Below, piece by piece: positions 1-11,200 of a stretch of 64,000 bases of DNA; positions within the stretch are counted from its first letter, which is position 1; each line of letters starts with the position of its first letter. The stretch spans positions 1 through 64,000 of the forward strand of contig JABUQX010053444.1 in assembly GCA_015478945.1 (NCBI GenBank). Reading direction: 5' to 3'. This DNA comes from Trachelipus rathkii. Its lineage: Eukaryota; Arthropoda; Malacostraca; Isopoda; Trachelipodidae. The notes under the pieces were generated by a model. It was not told the origin of the DNA. It saw only the letters and a program-made list of their open reading frames with translations, and did no database searches. The translations under genes were made by a program, and so were the position numbers.

Positions 1-1280
1 TACAGATTGATATGCTTTTAACATATAGCGGCCACACCACACCCTCTTCCCTCTACCTGGTATAAATAAAAGTGAATATCCTCAATTTCATATTCCTGAA
101 AGGAGTTTCCATATAATTCTTCATAACCCATTTCCTCAGTTATTGCAAATAATGCTCTATATTCTCATGTATGATAACTAATCAGCCTCATCTTTTATTT
201 CTAAGGCTAATGAGGCATTTGTGTAAAAACATTTGATACTCGAAATGCTGTTATTTTATTGCATCATCATTATTTAAACTTGTAACAAACATAGTTTGAT
301 TTTACTCCCCACTTATTACAGTTTACCTTGCTAATTTGTATCTAGATTTAGCCCACCACCCCCCACTAGTACCTAGTTTTTGTAAACAAGTCTTCCAAAA
401 CTGACTGAAAAAGCCCAACACTTTACGACTCAATAAAACTCCATCTGCCTTGCAAAGATCTTTATCAGAATTCTCTCCACAAATCCAAAAACCGAAGTAT
501 TTTCTGAAAAAACATATTCCTAAACCCTTTCATTTACACCTAAGGCCCTACTCCCCCATTCCTGACCTCACCTAACCTAGGTAAAATCCAGAAAATTCAT
601 GCACCTTCTTCCACTAGCTTTCATCTCTGAACTCAATTCTTCCTATAGTCTGCGATTAATTTTTTAAGGTGTTATGACTTAAATCATTTGAATTAACATT
701 GATTTTCCATCTGAATGATTTATTGGAGCCTCAATCTCGCTATCTATTCTTTTTGCATTGTAATCCACTATCCAACCTGGATAACATACTCTCAATCGTT
801 TCTTTTTATTTCTTAGTTTGAAAATGTATGTAGTATCGTATCATAGAGTCTCCAAGTAGCAATTTATCAGTCCTTCCCTCAAAAACTCAACTACCATTGG
901 CACTCTCTGATCCCTCCCATCTGGAAGACAGTCAACCTGTTACCTGCAAGTCACAGGCTGATGACTTGTGAATCCTCATTCTTTAAATTATTATTCTTAC
1001 TTACTAAAACTCTATATTCATCTGCAGGACCTATTATACACTACTTTATCCTTTTCCCTCTCATTTTCCTGCCTAGGGATCACTATTCCTGTCTACCCTA
1101 TATCCCGCTCCCTCCTTGCCTCGACATCCTTACTACTAGCTTTTTTCCTAACACTTCCCTCCTTTCTCAACTCAAATACTTCTTACTCAATCCATTCACA
1201 TTTTCACTCAGCTTTGCAATCTCTTCCTTAACACCACATTCTCTGCATTCAAATCACAAACAGGGCAAATCACATATTCA
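1..1280 (-). mobile_element. CR1-like LINE, ORF1 and start of ORF2 (left-arm copy)
   Basis: Read on the minus strand this is the mirror copy of 34,900-36,180, which continues as a recognisable CR1-like LINE. The minus strand carries the start of the endonuclease-type ORF2 near positions 1-240 and the esterase-like part of ORF1 at about 400-780. Frames are broken throughout. An open frame on the plus strand at 961-1,347 has no family resemblance and is antisense to the element. The LINE leaves the window on the left, where its reverse transcriptase would be expected. Confidence 0.7.
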
Positions 1281-1827
1281 CCTCTTACAGTCCCACAGAT
1301 ATCACACAAGAGCATACATTTACTTAAATTATTATTTAGCTTACTAACCCTGTACCTATTATTATTACCAACTACAGTTTAAATATCACTAAAGCTAAAA
1401 AGAAATATACTACTCTCTTTAAAATAGGTTAAAAGAAACAATTTATTAAGCTTAGCCTAGGCCAGGGATATATAAATTATAGTTAGGCTTAAACTGTAGT
1501 CTGTGACTGGAAAACCTAATTTTTAATTTAAATTAATTAATAAATTTAAGTAACAATTAATAAAGACTGTATTTAAAAATAGAAAGTCTATTTAAGAATC
1601 CAAATAAAACCAGACACAGAAACAGAAAATCTCTTACCTATGTTAGCCTAGGTTAGGCTATCAAATTTAAATATCACAAAATTAATATAACAATTGTAAA
1701 TGACTGTATATATACACAACAGTAGTGTAATTAGATACACAACACTAATGTTTACTAAATTCACTTTTTCAAATACACAAATTTATATTATAAAATTGGA
1801 GAGCAAAAATTAACACAACCTCACTCA
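1281..1827. other. AT-rich non-coding stretch
   Basis: No coding signal is visible. Short motifs built on TTAGCCTAGG and its complement recur near 1,455 and 1,640, but I could not fit them to a transposon end. The mirror copy is 34,363-34,880. It may be the 5' untranslated part of the CR1-like LINE or intron sequence of the sorting-nexin gene. Confidence 0.5.
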
Positions 1828-1865
<38 letters not shown>

Positions 1866-1877
1866 TATATATATACT

Positions 1878-1909
<32 letters not shown>

Positions 1910-2103
1910 TATATATATAAATATATATATAATATATATATATATATAATTTATATAAATATATATATATATATATATATACGGTAATATATATATATAT
2001 AATATATATATTATATATTATATATAGTATAATATATATATATTATAATTATATAATATAATATATATATAATATATATAAATATATTATATATAAATAT
2101 AAT
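1828..2103. repeat. (TA)n microsatellite tract
   Basis: Nearly pure alternating TA with scattered slips. It ends just upstream of sorting-nexin exon a. Mirror copy at 34,075-34,362. Confidence 0.95.
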
Positions 2104-2121
2104 AATAGATGTAGACTTTAG

Positions 2122-2286
2122 GATTGTACAAACACACTCCCATATCAACAAATAGCAAAAGTGTTTCAATCTCAAGAAAAATTGATGCTAGCTATTAATG
2201 AAATCTTGATTGGTCATCGGATACTAAAAATTCTTCCATGGTATTCAAAATTGGTTCATGACCAACAGCCAGTACTGCCATCTAAG
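2122..2286 (+). CDS. PXA-domain sorting nexin, exon a (start of PXA)
   Basis: An open exon of 165 bases (55 codons) lies between an acceptor ending CTTTAG at 2,121 and a donor GTAAGG at 2,287, so it ends in phase 0. The translation includes LMLAINEILIGHRILKILPWY then SKLVHDQQ, like the opening helices of PXA domains in the SNX13/14/19/25 family, where an acidic or neutral helix is followed by a conserved W-Y pair. These proteins tether organelles through N-terminal membrane helices, a PXA domain, an RGS domain and a PX domain. The upstream membrane-helix exons are not in the window. The mirror copy (33,888-34,063) keeps the donor but has a one-base deletion near the WY pair. The family assignment rests on remembered family patterns and on joining to exons b and c. 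Confidence 0.6.
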
Positions 2287-2398
2287 GTAAGGCTCACATT
2301 CTAACAGTATTTATATATCTGTATACTAAATATAATTATCCTATATTTATGAAGTTAAATTTTTACTTTTTGTTAGTTGTTTAGAATCTACTTGGAAG
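2287..2398 (+). other. Intron start downstream of exon a
   Basis: AT-rich sequence from the GTAAGG donor to the next TA tract. The intron to exon b spans 2,287-5,899 and contains a SINE, three TA tracts and a LINE-X copy. Confidence 0.5.
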
Positions 2399-2460
2399 TA
2401 TATATATATTATAGTATATATTATATATATATACCAGTATATATATATATTCATAATTAG

Positions 2461-2506
<46 letters not shown>

Positions 2507-2700
2507 ATATATTGATATATATATATATATAGTATATATTAATATATATATATAATATATATATAATATATATATATACCGTATATATATTATTATATAT
2601 ATATATGATATATACATATTATATATATATAATATATATATATATATAATAATAATATATATATATATATATAATGAATATATACTATATATATATATAT
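2399..2700. repeat. (TA)n microsatellite tract
   Basis: Imperfect alternating TA directly bordering one end of the SINE. Mirror copy at 33,458-33,775. Confidence 0.95.
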
Positions 2701-2930
2701 AAAAACAAAACTACCTATTACGTGCTTTTTCCCCTATGCAGGGGGTAACCCACGGGGGACCACAGAAATCAACTTAGGCCGCTATCCCAACAGCGCCACC
2801 AACGCCTGTTAGCGTCAAGTTTTAATTCTTGCCCCAGTGTAGATAAAACCCAACTGTTACGCGGAGATTTGAACAGGCGTCCTTCTCGTATGAGAGCGTG
2901 ACTCAACCTCCTGCGCGCACGAGGCGTTCA
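2701..2930 (-). mobile_element. tRNA-like SINE candidate (left copy)
   Basis: A GC-richer unit of about 230 bases is embedded exactly between two TA tracts. Read on the minus strand it carries two B-box-like motifs, GTTCAAATCTCC near 2,870 and a weaker one near 2,770, and a tRNA-like arm CTCTCATACGAG. Comparing it with the mirror copy (33,229-33,445) restores a second motif, GTTCGATTCC. No intact cloverleaf can be drawn, so this is a tRNA-derived repeat rather than a tRNA gene. Other readings: a snRNA- or 5S-derived SINE, or a short DNA element. Confidence 0.5.
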
Positions 2931-3033
2931 TATATATATATATATAATATATATATATAATTATATAGTATATAATATATAGATATATATATATATATAT
3001 AGATAAATATAATAACATATATAGAGATAATAT

Positions 3034-3066
<33 letters not shown>

Positions 3067-3160
3067 AATATATACCGTATAATATATATATATGATTTAT
3101 ATATATATATTATATAATATCTATAATATATATATATAAGTATAATATATAATAATAGTA

Positions 3161-3197
<37 letters not shown>

Positions 3198-3258
3198 ATA
3201 TATATAGATATATATATAATATATATATATATAGATATATTATATAATATATATCATA
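2931..3258. repeat. (TA)n microsatellite tract
   Basis: Alternating TA joining the SINE to the 3' end of LINE-X copy A. Mirror copy at 32,872-33,228. Confidence 0.95.
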
Positions 3259-3261
3259 TAT

Positions 3262-5740
3262 CAGCTCCTAGTCCCAGATTAGGGGTGAAGTGCGTAGCAT
3301 ACACTGGAAACAGGAAAGTAGTAGAAGAACATTGAGGCAAGTCAAAAAGAAAGCCCCCCACCCCCTTTACTTCCCCTTTATACCCCAGAGTGAGAACTCG
3401 TCGGAGTCAGAAAAATCCACCCTAAACCTTCATGGGACCGCGAACCGTCAATGTAAGGTTCATCCCCTGAAGCAAGCCCACAACCATCACATAAAGTATG
3501 CACCTTTCTTCTCGTCTTGTCCAAACTCACATTTCCTTGCTGTATCAACTTTTTATTCATATCTATTTTTATTTTTCTTCTCCCAGCCGTCGATTCCCAG
3601 CACAAATCGACAGATATAACACTATGCGTTAACCAATCACTCAAGATTACCATACCAATTCTAAATGACCATCAAATTTACAACATCATTTCATCTCTCT
3701 ATTTACGCCTTCTTCACACCGCACACAACTCTATGCATTTCATTTCCTTCAATTTTATCAATTCTCTCCACACCACTAAAATATAATATCGGAACGACTT
3801 TCGACCTTTAATCTATACACTACTTATTCAGACACCATCGTATTCACATTGCACATAACAAACCTATAGTCAACTCATATATCTTGTTCTCTTCAACATC
3901 CACACAAGAGATATAATTGCACCAGCCGCCTCCCTACCATTCACAACTTACAATTAGACAGTTCTGCATCATCCAATCCCTTTCATCCAACATATATCCT
4001 AATATATTTAAAATCTCAGATACTGTTCACAGTTGCTCACCATCTACGCGCTATGAACTTCACACACCTGTATGACTCTCAACTCACTCACTACCATAAT
4101 CACATTCTTATCTCTAAATTTACTTTCAAACACCCTCCTTTTACAAGACCATGCCAAAACTCTCTACAAACTCTCTTAAGATTCGCTACACAAAACCAAA
4201 TATCTGCGTTCACCCTCGGGGGGCACCTCCCCACTCTCCGTCCATTCTCCATCATTCTGACACCTTCCCCTGCCTCCCCCACTTCTATTCTTTCATAACC
4301 CATCCATGTGCAAATTAAATAACAAAGGAGACGTAACACAATCCTTGCCCCACTCGGCTATTAATATTAAAACCAATCACTTTTGATCCATTTATTCTTT
4401 ACACACGCTTTCACATATCGCAAACCATACTTTTGATTCCATAGAAAGCCTACACAAAAGAAAATTCTTACCTTCTTACTGTGTTGAAAGGTTTCAAAGT
4501 TGACAATATTCATAAACCTTAAATACAATTATTATTCTTCTCTACAATTCTTCATCATTTGTTTTCACAAGAGCGTAAAAATTTGATCACACACCCTCAA
4601 CCATTTCTAAACTCACCTCGTTCTTCACCAAATCAGTCCTTCAGTCACTCATATTTTCTCCACACAAAACCAGCATATATCTTCTCTACAACACTCAAAA
4701 CTAATTCCCCTATATTCCTATAGTTTCCCTAATCCCTCCCTTAAAGTACCCTTAATATATGGTATTATCATGCTCTCCTTCAATTCTGCAGAATTATACC
4801 TCCTAACGATTTTTTAACACAAAACGTTCAAATCATTACACAATCACACCATCTCGCCTCCATTCTTGTATCATTCACTAAATTCCATTCTATCCTACAG
4901 ATTAACAGTTGCGTTCAACTTCTCATCCACTACCCATTTACCTCACCCAATATATACCATAATTCTTCTTTCACAATCAAAACCACATATAATCACCCAT
5001 CACCTCTTCATACTGCTAATGTTAGCAGATTTTTAGTTTACCACTCCAGCACTTTTCTCACTATTCAAATTCTATCAACACGAAGCACACATCCCATATT
5101 CATTATCTATGCAGGATTCACCCTTAACGCTCATTCTAACCTTCGTAGCGTCCTTCTCAGATAAAATTCCTATATTCCCTTAAGCACACACGCTTCCAAA
5201 CTTGCTATTTAGCTTAAACAATTTACTTTTCCTTACTTATACATTTACAGCATTCATTTTTTTTCCTCCTTATATAATTTCAAACATCTTTCATTTAACT
5301 TCATACATTTGCTTTAGCATCATTTCACCAAGCACCTTCACTTTAACATTGCATCTACTTCTATTTCCACATCCGCTGTGGAGATTTCTTTACTAACTAG
5401 GTAGCAAACATCCACGATAGTTCTCGCTACTACTAAAAATAGGTTCTCTATATTTGTGTCCAAGATGTGTTGTTCATGTTTGTTCACAGATGGAAGGTTA
5501 AAGCTGTAGAAGCAAATGGTATTTTATTTTCATTACTTGTTCATCTTAAAATCTCACTTTTAATTCTTCCCACTCTTCCTTACCTCTTTCCTCTCCACTA
5601 CATGCTACTAGCTTTATTCTCACAAAAAACAGAATAATATCCATTCGATTCCCATCCCATCCCCTCATGATTTAATATCTATCACATACTCAACATCTCC
5701 TTCTTCACAGACCAAAAATCAATTGTCGTGTATATGAAAG
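3262..5740 (-). mobile_element. LINE-X copy A, 3' half with reverse-transcriptase remnant
   Basis: A non-LTR retrotransposon on the minus strand; its 3' end abuts the TA tract. On the minus strand, positions about 4,110-4,230 read as the FADD box region of a LINE reverse transcriptase followed by a helix ending in a GLKVN-like motif, with one base lost at the catalytic aspartates. Downstream toward 3,262 come the typical C-terminal segment (GNRxAGRPKKKW-type arginine/lysine-rich motif in better copies) and a conserved 3' block of about 200 bases. The strand shown is markedly poor in G. Frames are broken many times, so it is dead or badly read. A separate 60-base LINE-X 3' scrap lies near 5,745-5,800. 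Confidence 0.75.
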
Positions 5741-5899
5741 GCGCTAGCAATACAACCACAGAAACAGAACATATATATGTAGTAGAATAAAAATGAGACT
5801 TCAGGTCCAAAAGATAGCCCCTCTCTAAAGTTTTAGCCGTTAGTATAACATTTGTTTTTTGGCATTCAGTTTACTAATATAAGTGATTTTTTTTCTCAG

Positions 5900-6034
5900 G
5901 AATGTATTGTGGTTTGTGGTAATATCCTTTCATAAACGGCTAAGTAAAATGGACCATGTTCGCTTTGTGATGTGTGGCTTATTAACATGCCTCACTCAAC
6001 ACTTGGAGAAGATTCGCTACGCTGAAGCTGCTGG
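5900..6034 (+). CDS. PXA-domain sorting nexin, exon b (middle of PXA)
   Basis: The exon follows a pyrimidine-rich acceptor, TTTTTTTTCTCAG, ending at 5,899, and stops before GTAGGT at 6,035. It encodes VVISFHKRLSKMDHVRFV, then a helix with LTQHLEKIRYAEAAG. This matches the second and third helices of PXA domains: a hydrophobic helix, a basic RL pair, then VD/MD-V-V. In the left copy one base is missing near the start. The mirror copy (30,039-30,180) supplies it, after which the exon begins in phase 0, as exon a requires, and ends after two bases of a glycine codon, as exon c requires. It shares the plus strand with exons a and c and lies between LINE-X copies A and B. Confidence 0.65.
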
Positions 6035-6714
6035 GTAGGTTTTTGTTACCTTTTTAGGGCTTTATTAGCTTTTAATGTCTTTGTTACCTTTTTAGCTTCA
6101 TGCATTTTGAAGTCTCTTTAACTGATTTTGTTGATCATGTGTGTATTCTTAATCAAAGTGTGTAATATTTAATTTTTTTTCGTTCCTATGTAACTAATAA
6201 ATAAAAGTCTGTCTTATAATTTCACTGTGAGAGAAATATATAGTTTTTAATAGAGTTTTTTTTTTTATCAAAATAAATTTTTCTTCACACTGAGAGGAAT
6301 ATATTCATATATTTTTTAGTTGACTAGAAATTGTTGGTACATAAATAATGAATTAAATTTTTCTTGCTTCTGATACATTAACTAGTTTATCAGCTCTGGC
6401 TGCTTATGGCTGTTAGAATTTAGAAATGTCACCTACTAATATAACCCTTGAATAGGTCAGTCATTTTGATTTATATTTCGGGATATGATTTTGTAGATAA
6501 TTAAGATTACGTTTTAATTTATTTTAATATATATATATTATATGTTTTTATTCTTGGATATGGATATTTTAAATTTATTATCATTAAAGTATATAGTATT
6601 CAGTAATCAGCGTTTTGCTCACCTCTTTGAAAATTCGTTATCGAAAATTTAAATTAAAGAAAAGTAATTGATGGCCAAAAAAATAAAATTTTTTTTTTTT
6701 TTTTGTATCATTAT
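6035..6714 (+). other. Intron sequence between exons b and c
   Basis: AT-rich with no coding signal. It begins with the GTAGGT donor and ends in a run of T at 6,689-6,705 that is the poly(A) tail of LINE-X copy B, which is inserted in reverse. Confidence 0.6.
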
Positions 6715-7530
6715 CATCATCCACCATTCCCCAGATTGGGGGTGAGTGTGCCGCATTCACCGGAATTAGAAAAAAGTTTGATGTAGAGAAGAACATGACG
6801 CAAGCGGATAGAAAACCTCTCCCCCACGTAACGTCCTCTCAAACCTCATTAAGGGAAACTCTCACTATCAGATAAATCCACACCTAGGGTTTCACACAGG
6901 CCTGACGCAAAGCCACGCAGTATATTCGTCAATGTGGGTTTCTTCCCTGGGCTGGTCCACAAAAATATGCCCCCTCAACAAAAACCCCCCATCCACTCAT
7001 AATAGCACTTTCTTTCTCGTCACTCTGCCGCAACACCCCAACCTCACATTCCTCTCCTTCAGGCATTCCTTTACTAATCAACTTCAACTTTTCTTCGTCT
7101 TCCAGCCAGTCGATTCAAGACATCACCACTATACATCCGCTTAAACATCCGACCTATACATCCTTTCCATATGACAAACCATCTCAATTTACCTTCGTTT
7201 TCATTTACGCCCTTTTTCACACCGCACAACTCCCTAATGTTCATTCCTTCATTTTATCAGTTTTCTCACAACACCTAGCACGCCCCATAGATTTTCATCT
7301 AAACACTTTGATCTTAGATCTATATCTCTTAATCCACACCATAGTTACCAATAAATACATTAACACAGGTAACACATACCCTCATTCAAAACCCTAGCAC
7401 GCACTGAGGACTTAGTCCCAGTCCCTTTGCATTCATCAAGGAATTTAATTGCACCAGCCACTTGCTATTTCAACTTTCCTACTACACTTCATCATCCGTC
7501 CCTTTTCATACAGAATATATGTTACACAAG
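6715..7530 (-). mobile_element. LINE-X copy B, 5'-truncated
   Basis: Minus-strand copy with poly(A) tail (the T run at 6,689-6,705) and an ATG/ATGATA-rich terminus before it. On the minus strand it carries the C-terminal LINE segment with the ERMDDSR and GRPKKKW-type motifs, then the 3' block. The best reading is in the mirror copy (28,640-29,372), where the frame upstream reads VLLPVLMNSSETMVWNK, a typical region just after the reverse-transcriptase palm. The 5' truncation near 7,530 is what target-primed reverse transcription usually leaves. Confidence 0.78.
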
Positions 7531-7834
7531 CTTTTTTCTTTTCTTTTTTTTTTTTATAAAATTTTGGGTGCTATTATTAATTTTTATTAACATTATTTGT
7601 TTGTTTTTTTAATATTTATGATTATTTATTGTACCTACTCTATTAACTTTAATTCAAGTTAAGATGGAGGATTTAGCTAATATAATGTAAGAAAAAAAAA
7701 AATACTTAATTACTAATTTTCTAGCATAGTCCAAGTTCATTAAATAAATTGTTTTATAGAAAGAAATGTATGATCTTTCGTTTTTGCTTTTAATTGCTTT
7801 CATAATGATAAAAAATTCTTACATAACATATCAT
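7531..7834. other. AT-rich intron sequence
   Basis: T-rich then A/T-mixed sequence with no coding or repeat-family signal. Mirror copy at 28,346-28,639. Confidence 0.5.
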
Positions 7835-7975
7835 CATTATCATCTACTACTTTTCCTTGGGATGAGCGTGCGCAAGCATAACCGGAACACAGAAAAGTAG
7901 AAGAACATGACATTAGTCGAAAGGAAAGCTTGACCCCCCCCCTAATATCCCCTCCATACCCTTAAAATTGTTCTT
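7835..7975 (-). mobile_element. LINE-X copy C, 3' terminal fragment
   Basis: Only the last 140 or so bases of LINE-X are present, in minus orientation, including the conserved 3' block and the ATGATAATGATG-type terminus. Mirror copy at 28,215-28,345. It is an extreme 5' truncation. Confidence 0.7.
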
Positions 7976-8169
7976 AAATTATTACTAACTTTTAAAATAT
8001 TATTAAACTTATTACTAATGTTTGATATAAATTTTATTCCTAATTAAAACTATTGCCATTAAATTCATTTAATTTCTCAAAACTTCTTACCTTATTAATT
8101 TAATTTTCTTGGTTAGTTTATCATTAATATTGTAATGCCTTTAAATGATTATTTCGCCTTTTAATGCAG

Positions 8170-8349
8170 GGAAGCTAAGGGTGAAAGGGGGATCTTCCAT
8201 CTATCCCCCCAACTGAGTTCTCCAGTGAGGGAAAGAAATTTCTTGAGGCTCGTCTCAGAATTCTTAATTATTCGAACTTTTCCGCCGGAGTATCATAAGT
8301 GCACCGCTCTCAGAATGCTACTGAAGGAGTTTATCGCCTGTAGATGTAA
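8170..8349 (+). CDS. PXA-domain sorting nexin, exon c (end of PXA)
   Basis: After acceptor TTTTAATGCAG (ends 8,169) the exon reads GEAKGERGIFHLSPQLSSP, then VRERNFLRLVSEFLIIRTFP, then PEYHKCTALRMLLKEFIAC. This is the diagnostic end of the PXA domain in SNX13/14/19/25 proteins: H-P/S loop, a long LR-x-V-x-x-L helix, a proline pair, then LLKE-I/F-x-A. The first base completes the glycine codon left open by exon b, an exact phase match. The donor is uncertain (GTAGAT at 8,340 or GTAATC at 8,350). The mirror copy (27,845-28,014) agrees almost base for base. Later exons for the RGS and PX domains were not found. Which of the four sorting nexins this is cannot be decided here. Confidence 0.72.
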
Positions 8350-8380
8350 TCTCACATTCTTTCTACTATTCTTCTCATTC

Positions 8381-8413
<33 letters not shown>

Positions 8414-8447
8414 TTATTATTATTATTATTATTATTATATTATTACC
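8381..8447. repeat. (ATT)n microsatellite
   Basis: About 22 ATT units with slips, just inside the intron after exon c. The counterpart near 27,760-27,795 is shorter, so the arms differ in repeat count. Confidence 0.9.
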
Positions 8448-8449
8448 GC

Positions 8450-9535
8450 CAGTTACCGTAATCACCTGACTGTTGTGGAGGGGCTCAGAAACCTTTTTTC
8501 AAATTTTATCTGCGGAGACTTTCGTTTATGTTTTTGTTTTCCACCCCTCTTTTTGTTTAGTGGTTCTCCCCTTTATGTTTTATGTTATATTATATTACTT
8601 ATATTATTATTATTATTATATATTATATAAACTATATATATGTAGTCTTCATTATTATTATTTTAATTTTATTGTTTGATTTCACTTATACTTACATACT
8701 CATATTTTTTGTTATTAGCACCCGTTCTATATTCCCGTCTTTCCCCAGCTTTGTATATCCCTTCACATTTTCTTAAGTACTACCCTACGTATTCCTGACC
8801 TTCTCTTATTCAGATTCTCCCCAGTTTACTCCGAATCCTGGTGTTATCGAGCATTGTACTCTCTGCTTATAATATTTGCCCATTCTTGGCCTCCTTCCCC
8901 GGTGGGTGAGGGTATGGTTCAAAAACTGGTTGTTTTCGCCTTTCTCGGGTTTCCAAATTTAGTTTACTGTTAATTGTAAATTAATGATTAAATAGGTTTC
9001 TAATATTGATATTAATTTAAGTTAAAATATTCTTCTATTTAATTCTTGTATGAGTTATTTATTCCTATTTGTAAGAATATAATTTTTTTAAATAGATCTT
9101 GTATTTACTCGGTAGATAGACTTAAATTGTAAATAAAATATTCAGTTCCTTTATTATTCTTTTTATTGTACAATTTCTCACTTCTATTATATTAATTTAT
9201 TATTATATTTCATAAGATAATGAATATCACTATCTGTCTTCTTCTTAATGTTGATCTACTTCCTTAATTTCTAATTATTATTTCTTTTACTTATTTAAAT
9301 GACGTACTAAGTAAGGCCATTAAAATCTAAACAATAAATACTTTAAACAGTATTCATGTAAACTTTAAAATAAAATTGCAACTACTTCTGTAAGTGAATA
9401 TGAAAAAGACATACTAATTACTTGAGAGGATAAATAAAATCATCTTTACTAACCACTGATAAGGCATGTCCCTCATCGTGTAAAATCTTTGGTTCGCGTT
9501 ATATCCGTTATAGTACATGGCTTTATTTATATTAC
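8450..9535. other. Intronic or intergenic sequence, nothing firm
   Basis: AT-rich. A less AT-rich patch at 8,720-8,960 has a possible acceptor (TTATTCAG near 8,814), but no frame is shared between this copy and its mirror (27,190-27,480). No repeat family recognised. Confidence 0.4.
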
Positions 9536-9736
9536 TTGGCTGACGCTGTAGAGCTCTTTGGTGCCTTTTCCGAGGCCACACCCATAAGCCCACTCCAGAG
9601 GCGGGTTTCAGTGCAGAGATTATTTATGTCTGGATGTGAGACATTTGGCGCGGTTTTCGCGGTGACGCTCCCGCGATATATTCCTACTCTCTATTATTTC
9701 ATGATTTGTGTTCAATTTATTGACGGGTGCAAGATT
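9536..9736 (+). other. GC-rich unit ending in an A-rich tail
   Basis: About 200 bases are clearly richer in GC than both flanks and end in an A-rich stretch (9,737-9,775). This suggests a retroposed 3' end or a SINE inserted just before the Jockey-like LINE. A 74-codon open frame (9,536-9,760) is not preserved in the mirror copy (26,440-26,650). No B-box is evident. Confidence 0.35.
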
Positions 9737-10164
9737 AAAAAAGATTTTTATTTTTTTTAAATAAAAATAAAATAACGCTTTCAAGAAGGTAAAAGCCAGC
9801 ATCTGTTTCGCGGCCACCGAACCCGACCCCTTTCGGAACAATATATAAGATCGGACAAGACTTCGAATGTCCTTATGATAATAAATGGTTGTATCTCCAC
9901 ACCCAAAACCAATAGCTTAAATAACGGACCCATTTCGAGAACTACCCCGTTTAGACCAGACACAGTTGTTCTGACCTCTCACCACAACCCAATCACTCAA
10001 GCCTCTCTGTCATCCATCCCATAGAACCCCTGCAAGCCAGCATTATTGAGTCTCATCCTAGACTGTCAAATAAAATACTCCAACTATCTCTTTCTCAAAC
10101 TCGCGTCAAGTTGATTACTATCTTATCTGCTTTATTTTTTATTTATATTTAACAATATCACGTC

Positions 10165-11200
10165 CATTGACTGCTATATGCCAGCTCATCCTTAGTGATG
10201 CTTTAGAAGCTGCTCTTCTAACAACTGAGTCACAGCACGCCATGAGGAAAAACTTTCCATCATGGTCGTGCTGCCTCTAGACCCAATAGCCACGTACTTG
10301 CTTCCCTATAACGTCTGGGGAAGATTTTTATAATTCTAAATCTGTCAATATTCGTAAAACCTCAAAGAATTTCAGTTCAGATTCTTCTGATGAAATTCTC
10401 GCTCATTTGCAGAGACGCTGCCTGCCAATCACCAACGTTTATTGGTTCACTCTTTTAAAGAAGAACCCTCGTCTCCTATTTACCTTCTCTGTGCCTTTTC
10501 CTCCAACCAACTTAAAAACACGGTTCAGACCTATCTGCCCTTTCCTAGAAGGTGTTTCAAGTGTCAGAAATATTGACGGTCTCTCCAGACTATATGTCAA
10601 AAATGTGAAAGTTCTCTTCACTCCAGCCGTAAAGGAACATCCTTGTTGTCCTAACTGCAAAGGTCCCCATCCATCCTCCTCTGTCCACTGCCCTTTCTTC
10701 GACTTTGAAGAGAAGGAAATCCTAGAGTAGAATGCACTTCAATATTGCCCAGGACAACTGTCCTTCCAACTCCTACCTTGATCCGAACGACCACTCAACT
10801 TCCATCGCCAAAATTTACATCTCTCTCTCATGATATTCACTGCATGGGTCCATGCCGCACCCATGAGGATATCTACTGATTGTGCAACCTGTTCAGCGTC
10901 TGAGATCGATGACAAAAGTCCATGTGCACAACCTCTGAGCTCAATTATAATATCTCACGGAAACGCAACGCCCTCTTAATAGTCACGATCGCCCGTCCAA
11001 GAGTGGATCTTCCCAGACCAGACATCCGTACTCGCTTGTATGTCGAGTCAAACTTCTTAATTAAAACAAAAGGAACCCGTTGCACCGCGTGACCCCTCTC
11101 ACTCCTACCAAAACGGGCTCGCTGCACAGACAACCTACGTGGAGAAACACAGTACAGTTATCAACTTCTTATCCCATTCCTGAGTCTAATTATTACACAC
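10165..11200 (+). pseudogene. Jockey-like ORF1 (gag-like, zinc knuckles), broken
   Basis: The frame is interrupted in this copy. The best part is 10,560-10,735, where CCPNCKGPHPSSSVHCP gives one CX2CX4HX4C knuckle, preceded by remnants of another, as in Jockey and related LINE ORF1 proteins that package element RNA. Downstream the mirror copy keeps a 161-codon open frame (24,938-25,423) ending in the SLMIFTAWVHAA region common at the C-terminus of these proteins. The probable start codon (ATGGC-CCACTGACTGC context) is visible in the mirror copy near 26,010. Confidence 0.7.

Noticed and set aside
961..1347. 128-codon plus-strand frame
   Set aside because: It is antisense to the CR1-like LINE ORF1 region, Ser/Leu/Thr-biased by composition, with no family resemblance.
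2701..2930. Functional tRNA gene
   Set aside because: It has B-box-like motifs but no complete cloverleaf and no consistent A-box spacing, and the unit is far longer than a tRNA.
1828..3258. CRISPR-like alternation of repeat and spacer
   Set aside because: The repeats are TA dinucleotides and the inserts are not uniform in length; this is a eukaryotic microsatellite landscape.
3262..5740. Host gene on the minus strand from the 79-codon frame at 4,100-4,339
   Set aside because: Its sequence matches the reverse-transcriptase FADD region shared with LINE-X copies D and E.
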